This document shows positions 7,027 to 14,627 of a stretch of 64,000 bases of DNA, piece after piece; the stretch's first letter is position 1; each line of letters begins with the position of its first letter. Both the position numbers and the translations under genes were made by a program. Under the pieces are notes generated by a model. That model was not told where the DNA came from. It made no database searches and saw only the letters and a program-made list of their open reading frames with translations. The DNA comes from Paenibacillus solanacearum (GTDB lineage: Bacteria > Bacillota > Bacilli > Paenibacillales > NBRC-103111), in the NCBI RefSeq assembly GCF_910593845.1, contig NZ_CAJVAS010000002.1, forward strand, positions 1 to 64,000. Reading direction: 5' to 3'.

Positions 7027-8469
7027 CTACTCCCTGTATTTTTCGATAAGGTCCATCTTCAGCTTCCATGCGGCGGGACTCAGAACGACCGGATAAATCT
7101 CCGGGTTGAGCTTGCGCAAATATTCCGGCCAGTAAAGCGCGAGCTGACGCTTATGATGCTCTCGAATATCCGACAATGCCGGCAGCGGATCCAGTAGCTT
7201 GCCGTCCGCATAAATTTGCCGAAGCAGTGGAATCGCTTCGTAATTGGAGATGTTTTTGCTCATATAGGGGTGCACCGGGTCGAACAGCTTTAACGGACGC
7301 TGCTCTTCAATATCCCGCTCTCCGGCCAAGGTAATGTAGTCCGCCTCCGCTTTTCCTGTTTCCTTATTAACGATACGGAATACTTCTTTACGTCCCGGCG
7401 TCGATACTTTTTCCGGGTTACCGGATATTTTGATGACGGGCTCCAGCTTGCCATCCCGCTCGCGGGCCACCAGCTTGTAGACGCCCCCGAGGGACGGCTG
7501 GTCTGCCGCGGTAATAAGCTGTGTCCCGACTCCCCAGGAATCGATCCGAGCCCCCTGCGCTTTCAAATGCAAAATAATGCTTTCATCCAAATCGTTCGAC
7601 GCTACGATCTGAACATAATCGAGCCCCGCTTCATCGAGCATCGTGCGGGCCGTTTTGGACAAATACGCCAAGTCACCGCTGTCCAGGCGTATCGCTTTCA
7701 TGCGTTTGCCTTTAGTCTCAAGCTGCTTCGCAATACGGATCGCGTTAGGGACTCCGCTTCTGAGCGTATCGTACGTATCCACCAGCAGTGTCACATGATC
7801 CGGAAGCGCCTCTGCAAAGCGCCGGAACGCCTCCTCCTCCGTCTCGTGATCCTGGACCCATGCATGCGCATGCGTTCCTTTCGTCGGAATGCCGAACAGC
7901 ATGCCGGCGCGCATGTTGGACGTCGCATCGAAACCGGCGATATAGCTTGCTCTTGCTCCCCAGACGGCCGCATCTGCTTCCTGCGCCCTCCGCGTGCCGA
8001 ATTCCATCAATATATCGTCCGGCGCGACTTGGCGAATTCTGGCCGCCTTGGTGGCGATCAGCGTCTGATAGTTCATGAAGTTCAGCAGAGCCGTTTCCAC
8101 CAGCTGCGTCTCGAAAATTCGGCCTTCGACGCGAATCAGCGGCTCGTTGGCAAATACAAGCGAGCCTTCCTGTGCCGACCACAAGCTCCCGGTGAAACGG
8201 AACTGGCGAAGCGCCTCGAGGAAAGCGGGATCGTAATTTTCTTCTTGCGTGGCGAGATAGGCAAGATCGGCTTCGCTAAACCGCAGATCGCGAAGGTAAG
8301 AAACAATGCGCTCCAATCCGGAAAACACGGCAAAGCCGTTGCCGAACGGCAGCTTGCGAAAGTACGCCTCAAACACCGAGCGCTGATCCAGCGTTTGGTG
8401 AAACCAATGGGCGTACATCATGTTGATCTGATATTTATCCGTATGCAGCGTCAAATGTTCGCTGGACAT
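7027..8469 (-). CDS. pncB: Nicotinate phosphoribosyltransferase
   Basis: 480 residues. The enzyme joins nicotinate and PRPP to give nicotinate mononucleotide, using ATP, in the NAD salvage pathway. Family signatures seen are LHTDKYQINMMY at the N-terminus, FGTRRAQEADAAVWGARASY in the centre, and the phosphate-binding stretch AIRLDSGDLAYLSK. The start at 8469 (MSSEHLTLHTDKYQ) follows GGGAGGG and matches the family N-terminus; a longer in-frame extension to 8532 is unlikely to be translated. It lies directly after nikR, with no obvious functional link. Confidence 0.93.
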   Translation of the reverse strand: MSSEHLTLHTDKYQINMMYAHWFHQTLDQRSVFEAYFRKLPFGNGFAVFSGLERIVSYLRDLRFSEADLAYLATQEENYDPAFLEALRQFRFTGSLWSAQEGSLVFANEPLIRVEGRIFETQLVETALLNFMNYQTLIATKAARIRQVAPDDILMEFGTRRAQEADAAVWGARASYIAGFDATSNMRAGMLFGIPTKGTHAHAWVQDHETEEEAFRRFAEALPDHVTLLVDTYDTLRSGVPNAIRIAKQLETKGKRMKAIRLDSGDLAYLSKTARTMLDEAGLDYVQIVASNDLDESIILHLKAQGARIDSWGVGTQLITAADQPSLGGVYKLVARERDGKLEPVIKISGNPEKVSTPGRKEVFRIVNKETGKAEADYITLAGERDIEEQRPLKLFDPVHPYMSKNISNYEAIPLLRQIYADGKLLDPLPALSDIREHHKRQLALYWPEYLRKLNPEIYPVVLSPAAWKLKMDLIEKYRE

Positions 8470-8538
8470 GGAATCCCTCCCTCGTGTAACAACAGCGCTT
8501 ACTGCACGGCTTGCAGTCTTTCGCCGCCGCACAGCGCA

Positions 8539-9042
8539 TTACTCGTGATGATGCAAATGGCTGTGCGCATGGCCGTGATGCGCATCGTTATGCGTATGGC
8601 CGGAATCGGAATCATGGCCGTGTCGGTGGTCATCCACGAACGTAACGGACAGTTCGGCATAAAGCACGCCCTTCTGCACTTGAATTTTGTTCTTCAGTTC
8701 GCGAAGCTCCGACAAGACTCCGCGTACAGCGATGATTTCCAGACACTGTTCGTGATTCAAATGAACGTGCATATTCGAAATGATATGCTGATGATATTCG
8801 TGCTGCAGCTCCATCAGATCGAGCGGCAGGTTGGTCACATGATGATCGTAGACCAGGACGATGGTGCCGGCTACGAGCTGCTCCGAGTTCAGGCGCCCCG
8901 GTTCCAGGAGCACCTTGCGAACCAGGTCGCGAATGGCTTCGGATCGATTCGTATATCCTTGGTCGTTAATATATTGATCGAACTGCTTAATCAGTTCTTC
9001 CGGCATCGATACGCCGAATCGGGTCAATATGTCTTTCTCCAA
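8539..9042 (-). CDS. nikR: NikR-type nickel-responsive repressor with His-rich tail
   Basis: 167 residues. The N-terminal ribbon-helix-helix (TRFGVSMPEELIKQFDQYI, then GYTNRSEAIRDLVRK) and the C-terminal ACT-like metal domain are both present. The metal-binding segment HVHLNHEQC carries the H-x-H-x5-C ligand pattern of NikR. The protein runs about 30 residues past the usual end in a tail with many His and Asp (DDHRHGHDSDSGHTHNDAHH and on), which probably sequesters nickel. No nickel transporter or nickel enzyme is adjacent, so its targets are likely elsewhere. Confidence 0.9.
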   Translation of the reverse strand: MEKDILTRFGVSMPEELIKQFDQYINDQGYTNRSEAIRDLVRKVLLEPGRLNSEQLVAGTIVLVYDHHVTNLPLDLMELQHEYHQHIISNMHVHLNHEQCLEIIAVRGVLSELRELKNKIQVQKGVLYAELSVTFVDDHRHGHDSDSGHTHNDAHHGHAHSHLHHHE

Positions 9043-9108
9043 TCGGGATTCACCTCATCTATAAATGCATGCTATCGCTATTGTAACATACTCGGCGCCG
9101 CCGTATCG

Positions 9109-9149
9109 AAAACAGACCGCTGACCCCGTATCCAGGATCGAACGGTCTG
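9109..9149 (-). terminator. Intrinsic terminator after the zinc dehydrogenase
   Basis: CAGACCG (9143-9149 on the minus strand) pairs with CGGTCTG (9113-9119) and is followed by TTTT. It separates the dehydrogenase from nikR. Confidence 0.6.
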
Positions 9150-9162
9150 ATGCGCATGCCGC

Positions 9163-10176
9163 TTATAGTTCCACCATCGCTTTGATCACACCTGTCTCCG
9201 GCTTCAGCCATGTTTCGTACGCGTCCATCATCTCATCAAAGCCGACGCGATGCGTAACAAACGAATCGGTATCGACGCTTCCCCCGCGAATGCTCTCGAT
9301 CACATGCTCAAAATCAAGCCGTGTCGCATTGCGGCTGCTTACGATCGACATCTCCCGTTTATGAAACTCTGGATCGCTGAACGAAATATTCGCCTTCACG
9401 AGGCCGACATATATGAGCCTGCCGCCGTGCGCCACGTATTGCACCGCGCTTTCCATCGACTTGGCATTGCCCGTCGCATCGAAGACGGCTGTCGGAAAGT
9501 CTCCGCCGGTAATCGCCCGGATCGCTTGCAGCGGATCGTCCTTCGCATGGACGACATAGTCGGCGGGCGCCCAGGCTTTGCAATATTGCAGCCGTTCTTC
9601 GTTGATGTCCAGCGCTATGACACTTACCCCGGCCAGCTTGGCGAATTTCATTACGCCGAGGCCGATCGGTCCCGCTCCGATCACGAGAACGAACTCACCC
9701 GGCTGCAGCGACGCTCTGCGAACGGCATGCGCGCCGATGCTGAAGCATTCGATTAAGGCGGATTGCTCGAGCGTAAGCCCCTCCGTCTTCAGCAAATGAT
9801 CGGCAGGCACGGCCATATATTCACGCATGCCGCCGTCCTGATGAACGCCAAGCACGCTCATGCTCGTGCAGCAATTCGTCTTCCCGGCACGGCAAGCCAC
9901 GCACGAGCCGCATTCGATATAAGGCATGATCGTTACGATATCCCCCGGCTGCAGCCCCTCGGCGTGTTCGGGTACTTCAACGATTTCCCCGCTTAACTCG
10001 TGACCCAGGATGCGCGGGTATTCAAAGTACGGCTGGTTCCCGCGGTAAGCATGCAGATCCGTTCCGCATATGCCGATCCGCCGAATTTTCACCAGCGCTT
10101 CCCCCGGCAGCCTGACAGGCAATCCCGCTTCTCTGGAAACCAAACGGTTCGGTTCCTCGCATACGATCGTTCTCAT
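9163..10176 (-). CDS. Zinc-dependent MDR-family dehydrogenase
   Basis: 337 residues of the medium-chain dehydrogenase/reductase family. Catalytic zinc ligands are in GICGTDLHAY and GHELSGE. The structural zinc site CGSCVACRAGKTNCC has the four spaced cysteines. The NAD(P)-binding Rossmann turn is VIGAGPIGLG. It most resembles sugar-acid or polyol dehydrogenases of the RspB/YjmD type, but substrate cannot be fixed from sequence. The start at 10176 (MRTIVCEEPN) follows GGCGGAGAG; an ATG 24 bases upstream has no good site. The gene is flanked by terminators, so it is probably monocistronic. Confidence 0.85.
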   Translation of the reverse strand: MRTIVCEEPNRLVSREAGLPVRLPGEALVKIRRIGICGTDLHAYRGNQPYFEYPRILGHELSGEIVEVPEHAEGLQPGDIVTIMPYIECGSCVACRAGKTNCCTSMSVLGVHQDGGMREYMAVPADHLLKTEGLTLEQSALIECFSIGAHAVRRASLQPGEFVLVIGAGPIGLGVMKFAKLAGVSVIALDINEERLQYCKAWAPADYVVHAKDDPLQAIRAITGGDFPTAVFDATGNAKSMESAVQYVAHGGRLIYVGLVKANISFSDPEFHKREMSIVSSRNATRLDFEHVIESIRGGSVDTDSFVTHRVGFDEMMDAYETWLKPETGVIKAMVEL

Positions 10177-10290
10177 TCGCACTCTCCGCCTCTCACCCAT
10201 GAAATGCAGATCATCCCAGATAACAATACCATATCAATTGCCATCCGATTCGTCAAACGAGCCTGCAACCGTTTGCATGTTTCATTTTTC

Positions 10291-10322
10291 AAAAAAAAGA
10301 AAAACCCCTTATCGGAGTTTTT
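10291..10322 (-). terminator. Intrinsic terminator after the 54-residue ORF
   Basis: A 9-bp stem (10300-10308 with 10314-10322) is followed on the minus strand by a long T-rich tract. The plus strand also has a short T run, so it may work in both directions. Confidence 0.75.
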
Positions 10323-10425
10323 CCAGGCCGCCATCGTTAGCAGCATCTCGTTTTATTAGCACGAAGCTTGATCATGACCTCAGGATTTCGCGCTGCTGTG
10401 CGGCGATGGGCCGGGACCGCCTTGC

Positions 10426-10590
10426 TTAGTGCAGCGGTTCGTCCGAGGCTTCGTTCCATTCGTTCAGCTCGTTCACAAGCTGCCGCATTTCCTCGTCGGA
10501 TAGTGACGCATGATTGTTCATATCTTCGATTAGCGCTTTAAGCTCCGTTTCGCTCCGAGTGTTCAGCGTAACCTTTACGATGTTGTCCAT
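10426..10590 (-). CDS. Small acidic ORF, 54 residues
   Basis: The product begins MDNIVKVTLNTRSETELKAL and ends with EASDEPLH. It is mostly helical and acidic with no signal or membrane segment. GGAGG lies seven bases before the ATG, and the gene sits between two terminators (10676-10716 and 10291-10322), which supports a real transcription unit. I do not recognise a family. Confidence 0.65.
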   Translation of the reverse strand: MDNIVKVTLNTRSETELKALIEDMNNHASLSDEEMRQLVNELNEWNEASDEPLH

Positions 10591-10675
10591 CGAACATCCT
10601 CCAATGTGTAAAGCATCCGTTTCTTAACAAGGATTCCCGTCAAAAAGCGATTTTATGCCTGCTGCGATAAACAAC

Positions 10676-10716
10676 GAAAAGACCGGTCTGCACCCCTTCG
10701 GCTGCAAACCGGTCTT
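10676..10716 (-). terminator. Intrinsic terminator after ricA
   Basis: AAGACCGGT (10708-10716 on the minus strand) pairs with ACCGGTCTT (10679-10687) with an inner TGCA/TGCA helix, followed by TTTTCGTTG. It ends the miaB-ricA unit. Confidence 0.85.
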
Positions 10717-10743
10717 CTGAACCTTGCCCAAACTGCTAAAGAC

Positions 10744-11217
10744 TTACTCGCCGTAGCCGGATCCGGCCGCAACTTTTCCTTCTTCCACGGTGATTTTATC
10801 CGATATCGTGTCGCGAATGACGGACATGACAAGCTGCAGCAAGTAATTGATATCCTCCTGCGTTTGCTTGAACTCGCTGACAATCGGAATGGAGTCAAGC
10901 TGCTCCTGCAGCTCGACGACTTCCTTCTCGATCTTGTCGACCATCTTTTGATTTTCAAACGATTGGAATGCGACGAGTTCCTTCTGCTTCTTCTTGATGC
11001 TGCTGATCAACGTCTGAATGTGATCATTGCTTGCGATTTGATGTTCCGCCTTCTGGAAAAACTGCACCTCATTCGAAGTCGAGATCAGCTCCGCCAGCTC
11101 TTTGGCTTTGAACAAAATGTCCTCCCGGACGATCATTTCCGTGTTCGTAAAGCACTCCATACCGCATTCGTTCGTATGCGGATGCGAATGACTATGATTA
11201 TGCTGATGTTCCGCCAT
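10744..11217 (-). CDS. ricA: RicA (YmcA), subunit of the Y-complex for RNA maturation
   Basis: 157 residues of the YlbF/YmcA helical family. RicA works with RicF and RicT to help RNase Y cleave transcripts and supports competence, biofilm and sporulation. The core from DILFKAKELAELI to DINYLLQLVMSVIRD aligns with YmcA. An N-terminal extension rich in histidine (EHQHNHSHSHPHTNECGMEC) holds the only two cysteines; Bacillus RicA carries cysteine at its C-terminus instead. The ATG at 11217 is preferred to a GTG at 11229 that would overlap the AAGGGG site. It follows miaB by 30 nt, as in Bacillus. Confidence 0.85.
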   Translation of the reverse strand: MAEHQHNHSHSHPHTNECGMECFTNTEMIVREDILFKAKELAELISTSNEVQFFQKAEHQIASNDHIQTLISSIKKKQKELVAFQSFENQKMVDKIEKEVVELQEQLDSIPIVSEFKQTQEDINYLLQLVMSVIRDTISDKITVEEGKVAAGSGYGE

Positions 11218-11247
11218 CGTTGTTAGCACCCCTTCGCTAGTATCTTT

Positions 11248-12834
11248 TTATACTGCCGCTTCCTGCTCCCGGACCCATTCGCCTTTAATGTAAAATGTCG
11301 GTGTTTCCGTTATATGAACATGTACGAATTGGCCGATCAGCTCTCTTGGTCCTTCGAAGTGAACAAGCTTGTTCGTCCGGCTCCGTCCGGCCAGTACGCT
11401 GGCGTTGTTTTTGCTCTCGCCTTCGACCAGCACCTCCAAGGTAAGCCCCTTCAAACCTTCGTTGTTCTTCTTGCTGAACTCGTTGAGCACATCGTTTAAC
11501 CGGTAAAGCCGCTTGCGCTTCACTTGCTCCGGCACGTTGTCCTCCATACCGGCGGCCGGTGTGCCTTCCCGTGGAGAATAAATGAACGTATAGGCGCTAT
11601 CATAGCCGACTTCCTTCACAAGCGAAATCGTTTCCTCAAACTGCTCGTCCGTTTCTCCCGGAAATCCAACGATAATATCGGTCGTCAACACAACGTCCGG
11701 GATCGCCGTTTTTATTTTTTTGACGAGCTCCAGATAATGCTCTCTCGTATATTTACGGCTCATCCGCTTCAGTATTTCATTGCTGCCGGACTGCACCGGT
11801 AAATGAATGTGCTCCATGAGATTGCCTTTTTTCGAGAGCACCTCGATCAGATGGTCGTCAAAATCGCGCGGATGCGACGTCGTAAAGCGTACGCGCGGCA
11901 GATCGATCTTGCGGATATCGTCCATCAAATCGCCGAAGCGGTACTCGATATCTTCAAAGTCTTTGCCATACGCATTGACATTCTGGCCGAGCAGCATAAT
12001 TTCTTTATAGCCTTGCCGCGCAAGCTCCCGCACTTCGGCAATCACATCGTCCGGTCTGCGGCTTCGTTCTTTCCCGCGCGTATACGGCACGATGCAGTAC
12101 GTACAGAATTTGTCGCAGCCGTACATAATGTTCACCCACGCCTTGATTCCCTCGCGCTTCTTCGGCAGGTTCTCGATGATATCGCCTTCCTTGGACCATA
12201 CCTCGATGACCATCTCTTTGCTGAATACCGCTTCCTTCACGAGATGAGGCAGCCGGTGAATGTTATGCGTTCCGAAAATAATATCGACGAAAGGATGCTT
12301 CTTCATGATCCGCCCGACGACAGATTCTTCCTGCGACATACAGCCGCATACGCCCAAGATTAGCGACGGCTTCTCCCGCTTCAGGTGGCTCAAATGTCCC
12401 AGCTCGCCGAACACTTTATCCTCGGCGTTTTCGCGGACGGCACACGTATTAAGCAGGATGATATCGGCCATATTCCGATCGTCCGTCGACGCATACCCCA
12501 TTTGTTCCAGCAGACCCTTGATCGTTTCGGAGTCGTGCTCATTCATTTGACAGCCATAGGTCATAATATATGCATATTTGCCTGCGCCGAATTGCTTCAT
12601 CTCTTCGGGCAATTCGAAATCGTAATGCACCTTGATTTCTTCTTTGCCGCGCTGTTTCTCTTCTTTATAATCCGGAGCCGCATTGATCTGAATCGTGCGT
12701 CCTTTGATACGGTACGTTGCTTTTCCGTCTTCTTCCCGAATGAGCTTGGCATCCGAGAAATCGAAGTATTTGGAGTAGTCTTTATCACCCTTGCCAGATT
12801 TTAAGTCTGGTGAGTTCTTCGTCTCCTTGTTCAT
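11248..12834 (-). CDS. miaB: tRNA-i6A37 methylthiotransferase MiaB
   Basis: 528 residues. It is a radical-SAM enzyme that adds the 2-methylthio group to i6A37 in tRNA. The N-terminal MTTase domain has cysteines in [19 protein letters not shown] and GVCGCMSQE for one Fe-S cluster. The radical-SAM motif CDKFCTYC binds the other. The C-terminal TRAM domain ends at KGEWVR. The roughly 70-residue N-terminal leader with DYSKYF is typical of Bacilli. The ATG at 12834 ([11 protein letters not shown]) is chosen over an upstream GTG. Confidence 0.96.
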   Translation of the reverse strand: MNKETKNSPDLKSGKGDKDYSKYFDFSDAKLIREEDGKATYRIKGRTIQINAAPDYKEEKQRGKEEIKVHYDFELPEEMKQFGAGKYAYIMTYGCQMNEHDSETIKGLLEQMGYASTDDRNMADIILLNTCAVRENAEDKVFGELGHLSHLKREKPSLILGVCGCMSQEESVVGRIMKKHPFVDIIFGTHNIHRLPHLVKEAVFSKEMVIEVWSKEGDIIENLPKKREGIKAWVNIMYGCDKFCTYCIVPYTRGKERSRRPDDVIAEVRELARQGYKEIMLLGQNVNAYGKDFEDIEYRFGDLMDDIRKIDLPRVRFTTSHPRDFDDHLIEVLSKKGNLMEHIHLPVQSGSNEILKRMSRKYTREHYLELVKKIKTAIPDVVLTTDIIVGFPGETDEQFEETISLVKEVGYDSAYTFIYSPREGTPAAGMEDNVPEQVKRKRLYRLNDVLNEFSKKNNEGLKGLTLEVLVEGESKNNASVLAGRSRTNKLVHFEGPRELIGQFVHVHITETPTFYIKGEWVREQEAAV

Positions 12835-12908
12835 GGTGTGTCTCACTTCCTTATTTCAAATGTCCTGAAACATCATATCGTAAACATATCGCCTAGCATC
12901 GATAAAAA

Positions 12909-12917
12909 ATTATACCA
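12909..12917 (-). promoter_or_regulatory. Extended -10 promoter for miaB-ricA
   Basis: The minus strand reads TGGTATAAT, a full TGn extension with TATAAT. The -35 region is weak. It lies 75 nt upstream of the miaB start, downstream of no other gene. Confidence 0.6.
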
Positions 12918-12982
12918 CAATCCCCTTAACGAATCCATCGAAGTCCTTATGTAAAGTGCTCCTGCCCTGCGCTTCATTTGGC

Positions 12983-13017
12983 AAAAAAAGCACCTATTCC
13001 TCCCTGCCGGAATAGGT
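12983..13017 (-). terminator. Intrinsic terminator after pduL
   Basis: ACCTATTCC and GGAATAGGT form a perfect 9-bp stem (12992-13000 with 13009-13017), followed by GC and seven T on the minus strand. Confidence 0.88.
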
Positions 13018-13085
13018 ACGTAAGACAGATGCAATCTATCCTTGTCCGTGCGATCGCATCGTTATGATAAAGTCGCCGCTTTGTC

Positions 13086-13655
13086 CTACTTTAAAATGAC
13101 AGCTGTATCGCCCGTCTTCACTCCGGCCGCATTCGCTTCGTCCGTATCGATGTGCATATCCAATGCAAATTGCTCCGACACGCGAGCAACGACGTTCTCG
13201 AAGATCAGCGCGCGCTCTCCTTCCACGCGAACCGTTAGTTTCTGCTTGTCGGCAATCCCCCACTTAGCTGCATCGCTCGTGTGAAAATGAATATGCCGCG
13301 CTGCGACGATCACCCCTTCGGGCATGTCCACTTCCCCTGCAGGGCCGATGACCTTAATCCCCGGCGTGCCGGCAATGTTGCCTGATTCGCGAACCGGAGG
13401 CGCAATGCCAAGCGCGAACGCATCCGTTTGGGATACTTCCAGCTGCGTTTTTCCGCGGGCCGGACCCAAAATTCTTACTTTATCAAACCGCCCTTTCGGG
13501 CCGACAACGGCTACCGTTTCTGTCGCGGCGAACTGCCCGGGCTGCGATAGCTCCTTGAGCACCGTCAACTCATAGCCGCTGCCGAATAGGATCGCAATAT
13601 GCGCTTCCGATAAATGAATATGTCTGGCGGATACGCCGATTGGCACTTGGTACAT
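13086..13655 (-). CDS. pduL: Phosphate propanoyltransferase PduL
   Basis: 189 residues. PduL exchanges CoA for phosphate on propionyl- or acetyl-CoA. Both zinc-binding histidine stretches are present: GVSARHIHLSEA near the N-terminus and VIVAARHIHFHTSDA near residue 125. No encapsulation peptide precedes the first domain and no microcompartment shell gene is nearby, so this is likely the housekeeping type. It lies downstream of korA-korB but behind a terminator. Together they could turn a 2-oxoacid into acyl-phosphate (inference). The ATG at 13655 is chosen over a GTG at 13664 on spacing from AGGAAGG. Confidence 0.9.
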   Translation of the reverse strand: MYQVPIGVSARHIHLSEAHIAILFGSGYELTVLKELSQPGQFAATETVAVVGPKGRFDKVRILGPARGKTQLEVSQTDAFALGIAPPVRESGNIAGTPGIKVIGPAGEVDMPEGVIVAARHIHFHTSDAAKWGIADKQKLTVRVEGERALIFENVVARVSEQFALDMHIDTDEANAAGVKTGDTAVILK

Positions 13656-13713
13656 AACAGCCACCCTTCCTCATTGAAGCTTGCTCTTCTCCCCCATTAT
13701 ACCCATCATCGAC

Positions 13714-13743
13714 AAAAAAAGCATACAGCCGAAGCCGTATGCT
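13714..13743 (-). terminator. Intrinsic terminator after korB
   Basis: A GCATAC/GTATGC stem closed by a GCC-rich loop (13721-13743) precedes seven T on the minus strand. Confidence 0.85.
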
Positions 13744-13760
13744 TTGTAAAGTTCGGAAAA

Positions 13761-14627
13761 TTATTTAAATTCCGCCACCAATTTATCAAATTCTTGCTCG
13801 GAGAGCTGGATATTTTGCTTCGCAAGCGCTTCTGGCTTGAAGCCGTATACCATGTTCTCGTAGCTCTTTCTTGATTTATCTTGATAAATGAGGCCTGTTA
13901 CAAGGCTATTCGTTTCCATGATCTTCGTCATCGCCGCAACGCGGTTGGACGCGTCGTAATCCGGGGTTTCTTCCAGGTCGACGATATGTTCCTTAAACCA
14001 CTCGTATGTGTTCACTTTGTTGAACGTTACGCAAGGGCTGAATACGTTGATGAAGGAAAAGCCTTCATGCTTCATCCCTTCTTCGATCAGTGTCGTCAAC
14101 TGCTTCAAGTTGCTCGAGAACGATTGAGCAATGAACGTTGCGCCTGCCGCCAAAGCAACTTCCAGCGGAGACAATGCGGACTCGATGGAACCGGACGGCG
14201 TCGATTTCGTCTTGAAGCCTTCCGCGCTTCGCGGCGAAGTTTGGCCTTTGGTCAAGCCGTAAATCTGGTTGTCCATGACGATGTACGTAATGTTGATGTT
14301 GCGGCGAATCGCATGAACCGTATGGCCCATCCCGATCGCAAATCCGTCACCGTCGCCGCCTGCGGCAACAACCGTCAGCTCGCGGTTTGCCATTTTCAAG
14401 CCTTGCGCGATCGGCAGCGATCTGCCGTGCACGCCGTGGAAGCCGTAAGCGTTAATGTAACCGGAAATCCGGCCGGAACAGCCGATACCCGATACGACGG
14501 CCAGCTGCTCAGGCTCCAAACCTACGTTTGCCGCCGCTCTTTGAATCGCCGCTTGAACGGAGAAGTCACCGCAGCCAGGACACCAGTTTGGTTTAATATT
14601 GTTGCGGAAATCTTTTAACGTTGCCAT
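13761..14627 (-). CDS. korB: 2-oxoacid:ferredoxin oxidoreductase, beta subunit
   Basis: 288 residues. This subunit binds thiamine pyrophosphate: GGDGDGFAIGMGH followed about 30 residues later by VMDNQIYGLTKGQ is the cofactor motif. The N-terminus has WCPGCGDFSV and later GIGCSGR, cysteines used for a [4Fe-4S] cluster in this class. The complex oxidatively decarboxylates 2-oxoglutarate or a related 2-oxoacid to acyl-CoA with reduction of ferredoxin. Its start overlaps the end of korA by 13 nt, which suggests translational coupling. Confidence 0.93.
   Translation of the reverse strand: MATLKDFRNNIKPNWCPGCGDFSVQAAIQRAAANVGLEPEQLAVVSGIGCSGRISGYINAYGFHGVHGRSLPIAQGLKMANRELTVVAAGGDGDGFAIGMGHTVHAIRRNINITYIVMDNQIYGLTKGQTSPRSAEGFKTKSTPSGSIESALSPLEVALAAGATFIAQSFSSNLKQLTTLIEEGMKHEGFSFINVFSPCVTFNKVNTYEWFKEHIVDLEETPDYDASNRVAAMTKIMETNSLVTGLIYQDKSRKSYENMVYGFKPEALAKQNIQLSEQEFDKLVAEFK

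Noticed and set aside
9050-9110. NikR operator upstream of nikR
   Set aside because: No GTATGA-N16-TCATAC-like dyad was found; only a possible TACAAT -10 at 9080-9085.
7567-9123. 518-residue plus-strand ORF across pncB and nikR
   Set aside because: It spans two conserved opposite-strand genes and their spacer and contains no family motif.
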